Shown here in pieces: positions 24,276 through 32,451 of a DNA stretch of 37,484 nucleotides. Numbering within the stretch: position 1 is the first letter of the stretch; every line of letters starts with the position of its first letter. Location: positions 1 to 37,484 of the forward strand of contig JAOUKN010000011.1 in assembly GCA_029882515.1 (NCBI GenBank), read 5' to 3'. The stretch is from Candidatus Bathyarchaeota archaeon (GTDB taxonomy: Archaea; Thermoproteota; Bathyarchaeia; Bathyarchaeales; Bathyarchaeaceae). Position numbers and translations under genes: made by a program. Below the pieces are notes generated by a model. That model was given only the letters and a program-made list of their open reading frames with translations. It was not told the DNA's origin and searched no databases.

Positions 24276-25205
24276 ATGACACGATACCTCATCGGAGCAG
24301 GAGGATGGGCATATTTTCAAGTCCCAAACATACATCCTCTTGTAGCCTATTCAAAAGTATTCAACTTTGTAGAGGTGAACTCAACCTTCTACGAAATGCC
24401 AAGCCTCAAACTAGTAGAATCTTGGCGTAGGCTAGTACCACCAGACTTTAAGTTCGCGGTAAGATGCATCAAAGTGCTCACTCACAAACATAAGTTCCAA
24501 CTAGTCCCAGAAGCCTGTGAAGCTCTGGAAAAGATGATCACGATCTGCAACACCTTAAAAGCAGAGATTCTGCACCTACAAACTCCACCAACATTTCACA
24601 CTACAAAGCCCAACATTAAACTCATACGCAACTTCTTTTCAACAATGGACTTGGGCATCAGAGTCGCTCTAGAGATAAGAGGCGCCAAACGACGCTTAAA
24701 CTCAGACCTCGTGGAAACAATGCGAGATTACAACATCATTCATTGTGTCGACCTCTCCAAAGACGAGGAACCTGCGTACAAGTCTGACAGCCTGTATTCA
24801 AGACTTTTTGGTAAGGGTCCTCACAACATCTACCAACCGACGGATCAGGAACTGAGGAAAATTGACAGAAAAGCCTCCAAAGCTGGTCACAAAACAGTAG
24901 CTGTATCCTTTCACTATGTCAGGATGTATAAAGACGCTGCCCGATTTAAAATATTCAAGCAGACTGGAAAATTCCCCATGGTCACGAAGTCTACGGGCGC
25001 AAGTTCACTCACTGAAGTTCTTCGAGAGGATGCCACGTTTCCAAGCAGCAGGAAAGAACTAATTCGGCATCAAGGATGGAAACTCGTCGACTTGACAAAA
25101 GATAAGAGAGCCCACGCCTCCTCGATGCTCCAGAAACTTCCCGAAAAAACGTATAATAGCATCAAAGACGTAGTGCAGACGCTGGAGGCGCTAAACCCAT
25201 GGTGA
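24276..25205 (+). CDS. DUF72-family protein (first of a tandem pair)
   Basis: A TIM-barrel-like DUF72 protein. Family signatures are IGAGGWAYFQVP, FVEVNSTFYEMPSLKLVESWRRLVPPDFKFAVRC and a mid-protein LHLQTPPTF. The usual 'GTSGW' of DUF72 is replaced by IGAGGW. The length is 309 aa. The function is unsettled; members are widespread and occur beside DNA-repair or metal genes in some genomes (family knowledge, not decisive). The stop overlaps the start of the next gene by seven nt, so the two are translationally coupled paralogs. The ATG at 24276 has GAGG upstream. Confidence 0.88.
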   Translation: MTRYLIGAGGWAYFQVPNIHPLVAYSKVFNFVEVNSTFYEMPSLKLVESWRRLVPPDFKFAVRCIKVLTHKHKFQLVPEACEALEKMITICNTLKAEILHLQTPPTFHTTKPNIKLIRNFFSTMDLGIRVALEIRGAKRRLNSDLVETMRDYNIIHCVDLSKDEEPAYKSDSLYSRLFGKGPHNIYQPTDQELRKIDRKASKAGHKTVAVSFHYVRMYKDAARFKIFKQTGKFPMVTKSTGASSLTEVLREDATFPSSRKELIRHQGWKLVDLTKDKRAHASSMLQKLPEKTYNSIKDVVQTLEALNPW

Positions 25206-26380
25206 AAACATTGAACAACATTCTCTTCGGAACGTCGGGCTGGAGTTACAGAGACTGGATAGGACCGTTCTACAAGAAGGGAGAAAAGAGCATGTTGAGG
25301 GCGCACTCGAAGGTTTTCAAGACTGTGGAGATAGATTCCACGTTCTACGCTTATCCTTCTAAAGGAACGGTTATGGGATGGGTAAGATACTCTCCAGAAG
25401 AATATGTGTTCTCTGCCAAGCTTCCCAAAGTGATAACTCATGAAAAAATGCTTAATTTGGAGGAAGGCGTTGAGCGTGATCTCAATCGTTTCTGCGATTT
25501 GATTCGACCTCTTTTGTTGAACGGCAAACTTGGATGTCTGCTTATACAGCTTCCTCCGAAATATGCGTTTGATCTGGACCATTTGGATAGGTTCTTCCGA
25601 ATCCTTCCCGCGGAGTTTAGGTTTGCTGTAGAGTTTCGGCATGCGTCATGGATGAGAGACGACACTTGGAAATTATTGAAGAAGAATGGGGTCGCATACA
25701 CGATCGTAGATGAACCTCTGTTACCTCCTGAGGTGCAAGTTACCTCTGACTTTGCGTATATCAGATGGCATGGACATGGAACGAGACCTTGGTTCAACTA
25801 CCGTTACGGTATCGAAGAGTTGAAGCCTTGGGTACCAAAAGTGCGTAACCTAGCAAACAAAGTTAAGAAAGTATATGGTTATTTCAACAATCACTTTCAT
25901 GGCTATGCAGTTGAGAATTGCCTGCAAGTACTAGAAATGTTGGGCGCTTTAACCTCAGAGCAGGCCAAGGTCAAAGCAACCGTAGAGAATTACTTCGAAA
26001 TTCCAAGGAAGTTCAAGAAGCCAACCTTAGAAGCCTTCGCCGAAGCTAAGGAAATGACCTTCGAAAGCTTGCTCAGTACCTTTGTAGACGAGCCGAGGCT
26101 AAAGAGAGCGCGACGTATCAAAGATAAGGAGCTAACCATTCAAAAGGAAACACACAAGCAGATAGAAGCGCTGATAAGAGACTACCGCATAGAGATGGAT
26201 CTCGAAAATCATGTGATCCTACACGACTGTGCAGACTGGAGCAGAGTATTACCGAGCAAACGATTCTGTAAACACATTGGCAAGCTACTACTATCAATGG
26301 ATAAGGAAAAAGCCTTGAACATCCTAAAACAGATTTACGCAAACAAAGAAAAATGGGAATTCAAGCCCTACATAGAGTAG
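25199..26380 (+). CDS. DUF72-family protein with Cys/His C-terminal extension (second of pair)
   Basis: The N-terminal 250 residues are a canonical DUF72 domain: FGTSGWSYRDWIGPFYKKG, VEIDSTFYAYPSKGTVMGWVRYSPEEYVFSAKLPKVITH, LIQLPPKYAFDLDHLDRF and RFAVEFRHASWMRD, FAYIRWHGHG. Beyond it is an extra segment of about 140 residues ending in VILHDCADWSRVLPSKRFCKHIGKLLLSMDKEKALNIL. The H-x-C...C-x-H spacing resembles a SWIM-type zinc finger, which may bind nucleic acid or protein. Starting inside the previous gene, it is coupled to it. The pairing of a plain and an extended DUF72 protein suggests a heterodimer. The function is unknown. Confidence 0.88.
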   Translation: MVKTLNNILFGTSGWSYRDWIGPFYKKGEKSMLRAHSKVFKTVEIDSTFYAYPSKGTVMGWVRYSPEEYVFSAKLPKVITHEKMLNLEEGVERDLNRFCDLIRPLLLNGKLGCLLIQLPPKYAFDLDHLDRFFRILPAEFRFAVEFRHASWMRDDTWKLLKKNGVAYTIVDEPLLPPEVQVTSDFAYIRWHGHGTRPWFNYRYGIEELKPWVPKVRNLANKVKKVYGYFNNHFHGYAVENCLQVLEMLGALTSEQAKVKATVENYFEIPRKFKKPTLEAFAEAKEMTFESLLSTFVDEPRLKRARRIKDKELTIQKETHKQIEALIRDYRIEMDLENHVILHDCADWSRVLPSKRFCKHIGKLLLSMDKEKALNILKQIYANKEKWEFKPYIE

Positions 26381-26496
26381 CCCAGAACATAACAAGCCAG
26401 CAAGAAAAGAGGGAGGAGGTTGCGTGGAATATTGGGAGATGCCTCCACGGTGGGAGGGTCCAAATCCCCTGTAAATCTGAAGATTTTTCTTTTCCT
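26381..26496. other. Structured convergent 3' junction
   Basis: The gap between the converging DUF72 and ABC-2 permease genes contains CCTCC-ACGGTG-GGAGG (26442-26457), able to form a GC-rich hairpin. Further on is AATCTGAAGATTTTTCTTTT, T-rich on the + strand. This could end transcription from the DUF72 pair. A tRNA-like GGTCCAAATCC was examined and not supported. Confidence 0.4.
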
Positions 26497-28077
26497 CTAT
26501 TCGATTCTGCTCAGCCTTCTGTTTCCAAAGTAAAGAAATGTGACCCCCAATAGCCAAATTACTGCATTCTGCAGCAACAAGGTGTTAGGAATGCCTAGGT
26601 CTAGAACAACCATGGAACCAATAAAAACTCCGATCGAAGCAAACACGGCTATGTTCGCGTTTATCATTAGCCCAGCCATCTGTGCACGAGCATTTTCCGA
26701 GAACTGAGGGTTCAGGAGAGCTAAGCCGAGAGCTAAAGCCACATTCGCCGCAACGAGTAGTACAATGAGTACAGTGTAGGCCAACAGAGAACCAAGTGAA
26801 GCTTGCGGAACTAGGATCAACGAGACAGCTGTGATCACCACCGCTACTGGAACTACCACTAGCCAACCTTGTACTAACTTCGCCTTCACAAATCTTCTTA
26901 CGCCATAAGGTGTTTTCTTGTAGATGAAGAGCCCTTCTTTTCCATGAACTGTTACCTGACCAACTATGAATACTGCTAGGAAGGGAAACAGAAGTTGAGC
27001 CACTATAAGGGGACCTTCAGGGTCAGTAAAACCTTGAACAAAAAATATGTTCACCATAACGATTATCCCCAAAACGTAGGCGATTCTTGACAGGTTTTCA
27101 AGCCTCCGACCATAATCCTTGAAGACAGATACTAGGAGAGTGCCGAAGGACCCGCCACCGCCTAGATACCTAACGGTTCTATAAAAGAAGCCATCCGATT
27201 TAGCCCTAGAAGCTGTGAAAGTGGTGGGTTCAACACTATAGGCGCGATTAGCCGCTTTCGTGCCAAGCCACAGCACCGCTACAAAGAAAACGACGAGACC
27301 GCCGAATCGGGTCAGTGTCTCGAAACCAACCGCACCAATGTTGCCAGGGTTGGAGGCGAAGCCAACAATAACTTCAGCTCCCCAAGAACTAGGCAACAGG
27401 CTGAGAATGGCTCTCACCACTCCACTCGTCCCAGGATTGTCAAGAGCTTTTAGCAAGCCTCCACCAACGATTGCGTACATCACCGCGATCATGGGCAAAG
27501 CAAGGACAAGTGACAGGGCTTTTCCAATATCTCTTCCACGGGCGGATTTCGCAAACTTTGTACGTACCAAGGCGGCAATCACGGTGCCGATCCAGAGAGC
27601 AGAAAGAAACGTGACCACGAAAATTATGACGATTATTGCGATCTGCAGCACATCTAGCCCTAGCGGATTCAGAGCAGCTGTGAAAAAGCCAGAAATCACC
27701 GTGATGGCAATGGCATAGAAAGGTATTACGCCCAGAAATTCGCCTAGCAAAACGTCGCTTGGCTTTATGGGGGCTGCGAGGAAGATCTCCACCTGCCCAG
27801 CTTGCATTCCCTGCAATGTGTAGGTGATTGGAAGCATTATGAGGTAGAAAAAGATCATCACCATTAAGATCGGCACCATTGCTACAGCAATCCGGGACAG
27901 GAAGAAAGCGAGAAGATCGTCGATGAAGAGGCTAACGGTTGCTGGCGCAATGAACACCACATAAACCACTAACAGCCCAGTGACCAGATAGGGGAAGTAG
28001 GGCCTTATCTTACGTATGTTGTTTATGCGGACGCGGTATTCGTTCCTCGCAACCACGAGCCATTTAGGAATTGGCAC
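26497..28077 (-). CDS. ABC-2-type permease
   Basis: The membrane subunit of an ABC exporter, about 526 aa with many hydrophobic segments (for example YLVTGLLVVYVVFIAPATVSLFI, IAVAMVPILMVMIFFYLIMLPITYTL, IAIIVIIFVVTFLSALWIGTVIAALV, YTVLIVLLVAANVALALGLALL). The amphipathic loop 'GMQAGQVEIFLAAPIKPSDVLLGEFLGVIPFY' is typical of ABC-2 permeases. I move the start from 28122 to the GTG at 28077 because GGAGGG lies upstream and the residues before it are poor. The gene then overlaps the ATPase by 14 nt, so the two form one exporter operon. The transported substrate is unknown. Confidence 0.87.
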   Translation of the reverse strand: MPIPKWLVVARNEYRVRINNIRKIRPYFPYLVTGLLVVYVVFIAPATVSLFIDDLLAFFLSRIAVAMVPILMVMIFFYLIMLPITYTLQGMQAGQVEIFLAAPIKPSDVLLGEFLGVIPFYAIAITVISGFFTAALNPLGLDVLQIAIIVIIFVVTFLSALWIGTVIAALVRTKFAKSARGRDIGKALSLVLALPMIAVMYAIVGGGLLKALDNPGTSGVVRAILSLLPSSWGAEVIVGFASNPGNIGAVGFETLTRFGGLVVFFVAVLWLGTKAANRAYSVEPTTFTASRAKSDGFFYRTVRYLGGGGSFGTLLVSVFKDYGRRLENLSRIAYVLGIIVMVNIFFVQGFTDPEGPLIVAQLLFPFLAVFIVGQVTVHGKEGLFIYKKTPYGVRRFVKAKLVQGWLVVVPVAVVITAVSLILVPQASLGSLLAYTVLIVLLVAANVALALGLALLNPQFSENARAQMAGLMINANIAVFASIGVFIGSMVVLDLGIPNTLLLQNAVIWLLGVTFLYFGNRRLSRIE

Positions 28078-28852
28078 CCTTCTGCTCCCTCCACGCCAGA
28101 AACTCCTTCTCCTCGACGCCACCAGTTATGGCTATGAACGCTGCTTCCAAAGTCTTCGTCTTGGTCTGAGCAATAATCTCATCCACTGTGCCTAGCGCGA
28201 TCAGTTTGCCTTGGTTAATGATACCTATGCGATCGCATAACTCCTCTACTACTGGGAGAATGTGGCTACAGATGAAGATGGTTTTTCCAGCGGACTCTGC
28301 TAACTTCTTGATCAAATCTTTCACCATGAGAGCAGCGCGAGGGTCCAACATAGATGTAGGCTCATCAAGGAACAGAAGAGGAGGATCATGAATGAGAGCT
28401 GACGCAATCAAGATTCTCTGTTTCATGCCTCGGCTATAGCCTTCAAGTAAGTAGTCCCGTCTATCATAAAGCCCAAACAGCTTCAGCAGGTCATCGATCC
28501 TTTCAACGAGAACATCACGCGGTACATCGTAAAGCGCTCCCATGAACTCCAGAAACTCGTAAGCACTGAGCTTCTCGTACAACCCAGGCGACTCAGCAAG
28601 CAAGCCTGTGACCCGCTTAACCTCGGTCTCCTCTTTGAGAATGTCATAGCCATTCACAGTGGCCGTGCCGCCTGTTGGCTTTATGATGCAATTTAACAAA
28701 CGAACGGTCGTCGTCTTACCTGCCCCATTTGGGCCGAGTAAACCAAAAGTCTCCCCCTCGTAGACTTCTAGATCAAGCTCATCTACAGCCTTAATCTCAC
28801 CACCCGTGCCATAATGTTTAGACAACCTATGAGTATGGATTACGGGTTTCAT
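28064..28852 (-). CDS. ABC-type exporter ATP-binding protein
   Basis: The ATPase partner of the permease downstream. Walker A is GPNGAGKTTT, the Q-loop is in GLLAESPGLYEKLSAYEFLEF, the signature is YSRGMKQR, Walker B is LLFLDEPTSMLDP, the D-loop follows and the H-loop is ICSHILP. It belongs to the CcmA/NodI/drug-efflux class with an ABC-2 permease, and the length of 262 aa is typical. It starts with ATG at 28852. A TATA-like TTAAAATA on the minus strand at 28912-28905 lies about 55 nt upstream. With the permease it forms a complete half-transporter that would dimerise. Confidence 0.94.
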   Translation of the reverse strand: MKPVIHTHRLSKHYGTGGEIKAVDELDLEVYEGETFGLLGPNGAGKTTTVRLLNCIIKPTGGTATVNGYDILKEETEVKRVTGLLAESPGLYEKLSAYEFLEFMGALYDVPRDVLVERIDDLLKLFGLYDRRDYLLEGYSRGMKQRILIASALIHDPPLLFLDEPTSMLDPRAALMVKDLIKKLAESAGKTIFICSHILPVVEELCDRIGIINQGKLIALGTVDEIIAQTKTKTLEAAFIAITGGVEEKEFLAWREQKGANS

Positions 28853-29232
28853 TCATCATCGCTCTTTTTCTTGTTCGCACACTGGTTTACACAACTTCAC
28901 ACATTATTTTAAGCGTTTGCCAAGTCTTCTCTTTTCTGACATGTAGCTGCCGCCAAATGGGGATTTGCTGGGGATATCTCCACTGTACCTCGGTTTATTT
29001 CAACCAACCTAACACTGTGCCTTTGGAAGGATAAGCATGGAAGGTGGAGTTAATTTCTGCAGTCTCAAAAATCTCAGACTACGCTTTAAGCATATATTAT
29101 TGCTTGTGAATTGCTTTCTATCAGATTAAGAGCAGAAATCTGTAGCTATATCGTTTAGTTCAAAATCTAATTCACAGAAAACAAGATTTTTCTACTCTGA
29201 CTCTGATTCTGTAAGGTTGGAGTGAAACATGA
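28853..29232. other. 380-nt gap between ABC ATPase and RHH-like gene
   Basis: No gene seen in either direction. It holds the likely minus-strand TATA (28905-28912) of the ABC operon, a GGGGATATCTCC partial palindrome near 28970, and an AT-rich stretch before the small gene at 29233. I see no tRNA, long repeat or mobile-element end. Confidence 0.4.
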
Positions 29233-29421
29233 ATGCAGGAACAGTCTCTCGATGCAGATGAAGAAATCACACGAACCATATACACAGTTACGCTTTCCAA
29301 AAATCTGTATGACGCCTTAAAAAGGATAACCATGAAAACTGGAAATCTATACGTGGGAAACACGATAGTGCAGTTACTTGAAGAAAATCCAAAAGTAAAG
29401 AAAGAACTAAAGAGACTCTAA
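29233..29421 (+). CDS. Small ribbon-helix-helix-like protein (62 aa)
   Basis: MQEQSLDADEEITRTIYTVTLSKNLYDALKRITMKTGNLYVGNTIVQLLEENPKVKKELKRL has a charged N-terminal arm, a strand-like RTIYTVTLS, then two helices, the order of a ribbon-helix-helix DNA-binding protein. The start is the ATG at 29233 with TTGGAGTGA upstream. It may be a transcription factor or an antitoxin-like protein, but no partner toxin is adjacent. The CPBP protease gene follows 144 nt later on the same strand. The family call is by pattern only. Confidence 0.65.
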   Translation: MQEQSLDADEEITRTIYTVTLSKNLYDALKRITMKTGNLYVGNTIVQLLEENPKVKKELKRL

Positions 29422-29565
29422 CCGCATCAACTCAGATCACAGCGGAACTATCTATTTTCTTTTTTATAAAAACTCCAAATATACTATGTGTTGTAGATGC
29501 ATAGGTATTTATGATAGAAGGATAAATTTGGAGAGACTGAAACTCAGCGGCGAGGAAGAGTAGAG

Positions 29566-30276
29566 ATGGAAAATCAGTCCGTGTGGAGAGCAAAGCTAGC
29601 GTTGGCTTGCTATTTCGCCTTGGTTGGTGGGATTTTGCTCGGTACTTTCATAGTGTCGTTTGTATTGATTGGCATGTACGGTCTGAGAACAGATTACACG
29701 GATTTGCCTTTTCCAATTGCACTCATATCCCTGCCTGTCAACGAGACCATTATCTTAGGGGTCACGCTTTTGTTTGCTAGGTACAAAGGTGCGAGTTTGA
29801 GGGAACTGGGCTTGAAAAAGGCGAGCGTTACAATCTTGACGATTGTTTCGATTGTTGCTGTGCCTCTTTTTCTACTCGGTGTAGGCATTTCCACAGTGGA
29901 AGAAATGATTGGGCCTGATCCTACTGCAGACCTCGTTGAGATATCTATAATGCCCAGAGATTCTCTTCAGCTGGTTGCAATGATCGTGCTCTCTCTGGTT
30001 CTGGTTGGACCTTGTGAAGAGTTGGCTTTCAGAGGTTTTGTTCAGAGGGGTTTTGAAAACTCGTTTGGGAAGATGCGGGGGCTTTTGGTTACTTCCATCT
30101 TGTTTGGGCTTATGCATGGTCTCAACACTCTGTATGCGATTGTTCCAGTGTTTGTTGTTAGTTTGATTTTTGGTTATGTGTGGCAGCGGACTGGGGGAAA
30201 TACTACTGCTTCGGCTTTGATGCATGGCATATACGACTCGATAGCCCTAGCGACAGCGTATTTTCTTACTGTCTGA
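29566..30276 (+). CDS. CPBP-family intramembrane metalloprotease (CAAX protease-like)
   Basis: A 236-aa membrane protein with about eight hydrophobic segments. The family's three motifs are all present: EELAFRG (near residue 150), FGLMHG (near 180) and LMHGIYDSIAL (near 220). These supply the Glu and His residues that bind the metal in the membrane. Archaeal members cleave prenylated or other membrane-anchored substrates; the target is unknown. GAGG precedes the ATG. The stop is 30 nt from the MFS gene on the other strand. Confidence 0.88.
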   Translation: MENQSVWRAKLALACYFALVGGILLGTFIVSFVLIGMYGLRTDYTDLPFPIALISLPVNETIILGVTLLFARYKGASLRELGLKKASVTILTIVSIVAVPLFLLGVGISTVEEMIGPDPTADLVEISIMPRDSLQLVAMIVLSLVLVGPCEELAFRGFVQRGFENSFGKMRGLLVTSILFGLMHGLNTLYAIVPVFVVSLIFGYVWQRTGGNTTASALMHGIYDSIALATAYFLTV

Positions 30277-30293
30277 ATAACTCCCAACCCAAA

Positions 30294-30307
30294 ACATGCG
30301 CATGCGC
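30294..30307. other. 14-nt alternating tract at a convergent junction
   Basis: ACATGCGCATGCGC alternates perfectly and contains the palindrome GCGCATGCGC. It fills half the 30-nt space between the CPBP and MFS stop codons. Confidence 0.5.
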
Positions 30308-31581
30308 TATGAGATGCCCACACTCTTGAGCATGCCTACACGCTCTTCTGGTTCATGTACGAGAAATAGAATGACGAGAAGTGCGGGAACGACCAATCCG
30401 AGTGCTATGTAAAAGGGCAGCTGAGGCAGGTTCATGCCTTTTCCTTGTATAAAGAAATAGTTACCCAACAACATGCCGAAGCCCATCATGATATACCGCA
30501 CAAAGTTCCTGAATCCAACAACTTTGCCTCTGTTCACGGGGTCCACAAGGTCTGTTGCAAGCGCCATCGCTGAGGACATGATTAGCAACTGAGCAATTCC
30601 AAAAAGTACCATCGAAATCATGATAGTTAAGAAGTCACCGTAGGCAAAAATCAATTCGGCAGTACCTAGTACGCAAAGTCCTAGGATTAGCGGGAGTTTT
30701 CTACCAAATACGTCAACTGTCTTGCCTATGGGGATCGAGGCTACGACCATTGTTAAGAGAAGTGGGATAAAGACCAGCCACCATTGTTCTAAGGTAATTC
30801 CAAGCACGTCTACGGCGTAGAGTTGGTTAATCACTTGAGTTAGCGACATTCCGAACGTGACGAGAATTTGGACGACAAACAACCAGAACATTGATTTGGG
30901 GACCTTCTTCCAAACATTGATGCTTTCTCTTGTAGCTTTTGGGTAACTGGAGATAAAATAGCGAAAGCGGATTGGTTCTCCGTTTGTTATGGTCTCTCGC
31001 AATCTGAGTCGCCATAATGCGGCGGTTACGTAAAGAGTTGTCATGAGCAGGTAGATGATTCGCATGCTCCACTCTAGCCCGAATTGCCATAACAGAAAAC
31101 CTGCAAAGATAGGACCTGGCGTGTTGAAAGTTCCGTGGATAAGCTGTATGATCGACGAACCCATGCCTCGACGCTCTGGAGGAAGGGAATCTTGGACCAT
31201 CGCAAAAAGTGCTGGCTGATAAATTAGGCAGAGGCTGCTTACGATCGATCCCAGCAAAATGAAGTGCCATGTTGGGGCGAAAGCGAAGAAAAGCCAAGAC
31301 AAAGCCATACCAAAGGTCATCGTCGTGATGAGCCAACGTCTCCCGTATTTATCTGCAAGATAACCACCCGGAAAGGCTACAGCTGCCATAGCTAGGAAGT
31401 TAGCAAGACCGATCAGTCCCAGTGCCATATCCGGTCCTTGAAGAGTTTCGACGACGTATTTCTGGAAGTTCGGATTGGGCATTTCCATGGCAAGGTCCAT
31501 TATCACCCAGCTTATTACGAGAATTCGATAATTGCCTGTGATGAATGAGAACTCTTGCTTGAGAAAGTCAGTTAATCCCAT
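30307..31581 (-). CDS. Major facilitator superfamily transporter
   Basis: A 12-helix secondary transporter of about 424 aa. The MFS signature GGYLADKYGRRWL lies between helices 2 and 3, and a second copy-like loop, IGKTVDVFGRKLPL, lies between helices 8 and 9, the expected internal repeat. The substrate is unknown. The ORF track starts at 31653, but a minus-strand TATA (CTTATATG at 31634-31627) lies inside that extension and would start transcription near 31604, so the ATG at 31581 (MGLTDFLKQEFSFITGNYR) with GAGTGAAG upstream is chosen. Divergent from the FKBP gene. Confidence 0.92.
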   Translation of the reverse strand: MGLTDFLKQEFSFITGNYRILVISWVIMDLAMEMPNPNFQKYVVETLQGPDMALGLIGLANFLAMAAVAFPGGYLADKYGRRWLITTMTFGMALSWLFFAFAPTWHFILLGSIVSSLCLIYQPALFAMVQDSLPPERRGMGSSIIQLIHGTFNTPGPIFAGFLLWQFGLEWSMRIIYLLMTTLYVTAALWRLRLRETITNGEPIRFRYFISSYPKATRESINVWKKVPKSMFWLFVVQILVTFGMSLTQVINQLYAVDVLGITLEQWWLVFIPLLLTMVVASIPIGKTVDVFGRKLPLILGLCVLGTAELIFAYGDFLTIMISMVLFGIAQLLIMSSAMALATDLVDPVNRGKVVGFRNFVRYIMMGFGMLLGNYFFIQGKGMNLPQLPFYIALGLVVPALLVILFLVHEPEERVGMLKSVGIS

Positions 31582-31626
31582 TAGCTTCACTCTGTTTCTT
31601 GAAGAGCGGACACAAGTCGTTACAAA

Positions 31627-31634
31627 CATATAAG
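31627..31634 (-). promoter_or_regulatory. TATA box for the MFS gene
   Basis: CTTATATG on the minus strand, about 46 nt before the ATG at 31581 and inside the N-terminal extension given by the ORF track. It is used here to reject that extension. Confidence 0.5.
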
Positions 31635-31731
31635 CCTTGACGCGCGCACCCACAGATTCATTGCAGTCTACAAAAAATAGAAATAAAACAAGACAACAAT
31701 AACACCAAAACCAAACAAGAGACGATCAGAC

Positions 31732-32427
31732 GTGCCAATAAAAAAAGGTGACTTCATCCTCATTGACTATACAGCCAAGGTAAAGGAAACAGGCGACATC
31801 TTCGACACCACAAACGAAGAAACAGCAAAACAAACAAAACTCGACAAAGAAGGAGAAATATACGAACCAAAACTAATAGTCGTAGGCGAAGGTTGGGTGC
31901 TAAAACCCCTAGACGAAAACCTAGCCACCCTAAAATCCAAGAAAACTGCGACCATTGAAATACCGCCCGAAAAAGCCTTCGGGCCACGAGACCCCGAAAA
32001 AGTGAGAATGATCCCATTACGAAGACTGACCAACAAGGGAATCACCCCCACACTGGGAATGCGCGTAGAATTTGACGGAAAGTTAGCAACCGTAAGAATC
32101 ATGGGCTCAGGAAGAGTTCAACTAGACTTCAACCCGCCACTAGCTGGCAAAACTCTCATCTATGAAGTTACACTCAAGAAAAAAATTGAAACAAAGAACG
32201 AGAAAATCTCTGCTCTCATCCACCGAAGAACACCAAACGTTGACATGGAAAAATTCAACTTACGACTAACCAAAAAAACCCTAGTCCTCACAATACCGGA
32301 AGAAGCGTTTTACATAGAGGGGTTACAACTTGCAAAAAGAGGAATTGCTATGGATATACAAAGGTTCTTTCCAGACATTACAACCGTCAAGTTTACTGAA
32401 ATCTTTAAGAAGAAAGAAGCAATGTAA
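31732..32427 (+). CDS. FKBP-type peptidyl-prolyl isomerase (long archaeal form)
   Basis: A folding catalyst of the FKBP/SlyD class. IKKGDFILIDYTAKVKETGDIFDTTNEE is the family N-terminus, and VVGEGWVLKPLDENLATLKSKKTATIEIPPEKAFGPRDPEKVRMIP is the catalytic core followed by the inserted chaperone flap. LIYEVTLKK closes the FKBP domain. About 80 further residues form the C-terminal extension seen in archaeal long FKBPs. There is no signal peptide, so it is cytoplasmic. The start is GTG at 31732 with no clear ribosome-binding site, so the message may be leaderless. Confidence 0.92.
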   Translation: MPIKKGDFILIDYTAKVKETGDIFDTTNEETAKQTKLDKEGEIYEPKLIVVGEGWVLKPLDENLATLKSKKTATIEIPPEKAFGPRDPEKVRMIPLRRLTNKGITPTLGMRVEFDGKLATVRIMGSGRVQLDFNPPLAGKTLIYEVTLKKKIETKNEKISALIHRRTPNVDMEKFNLRLTKKTLVLTIPEEAFYIEGLQLAKRGIAMDIQRFFPDITTVKFTEIFKKKEAM

Positions 32428-32451
32428 AACAAGCCTAGCCAACAAGACAGT

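Noticed and set aside
26441-26476. tRNA-like GGTCCAAATCC arm
   Set aside because: The T-arm pairing fails at the fourth position and no acceptor or anticodon arm could be placed on either strand.
31582-31653. N-terminal extension of the MFS transporter
   Set aside because: Contains the gene's own TATA box; the ATG at 31581 matches the expected start.
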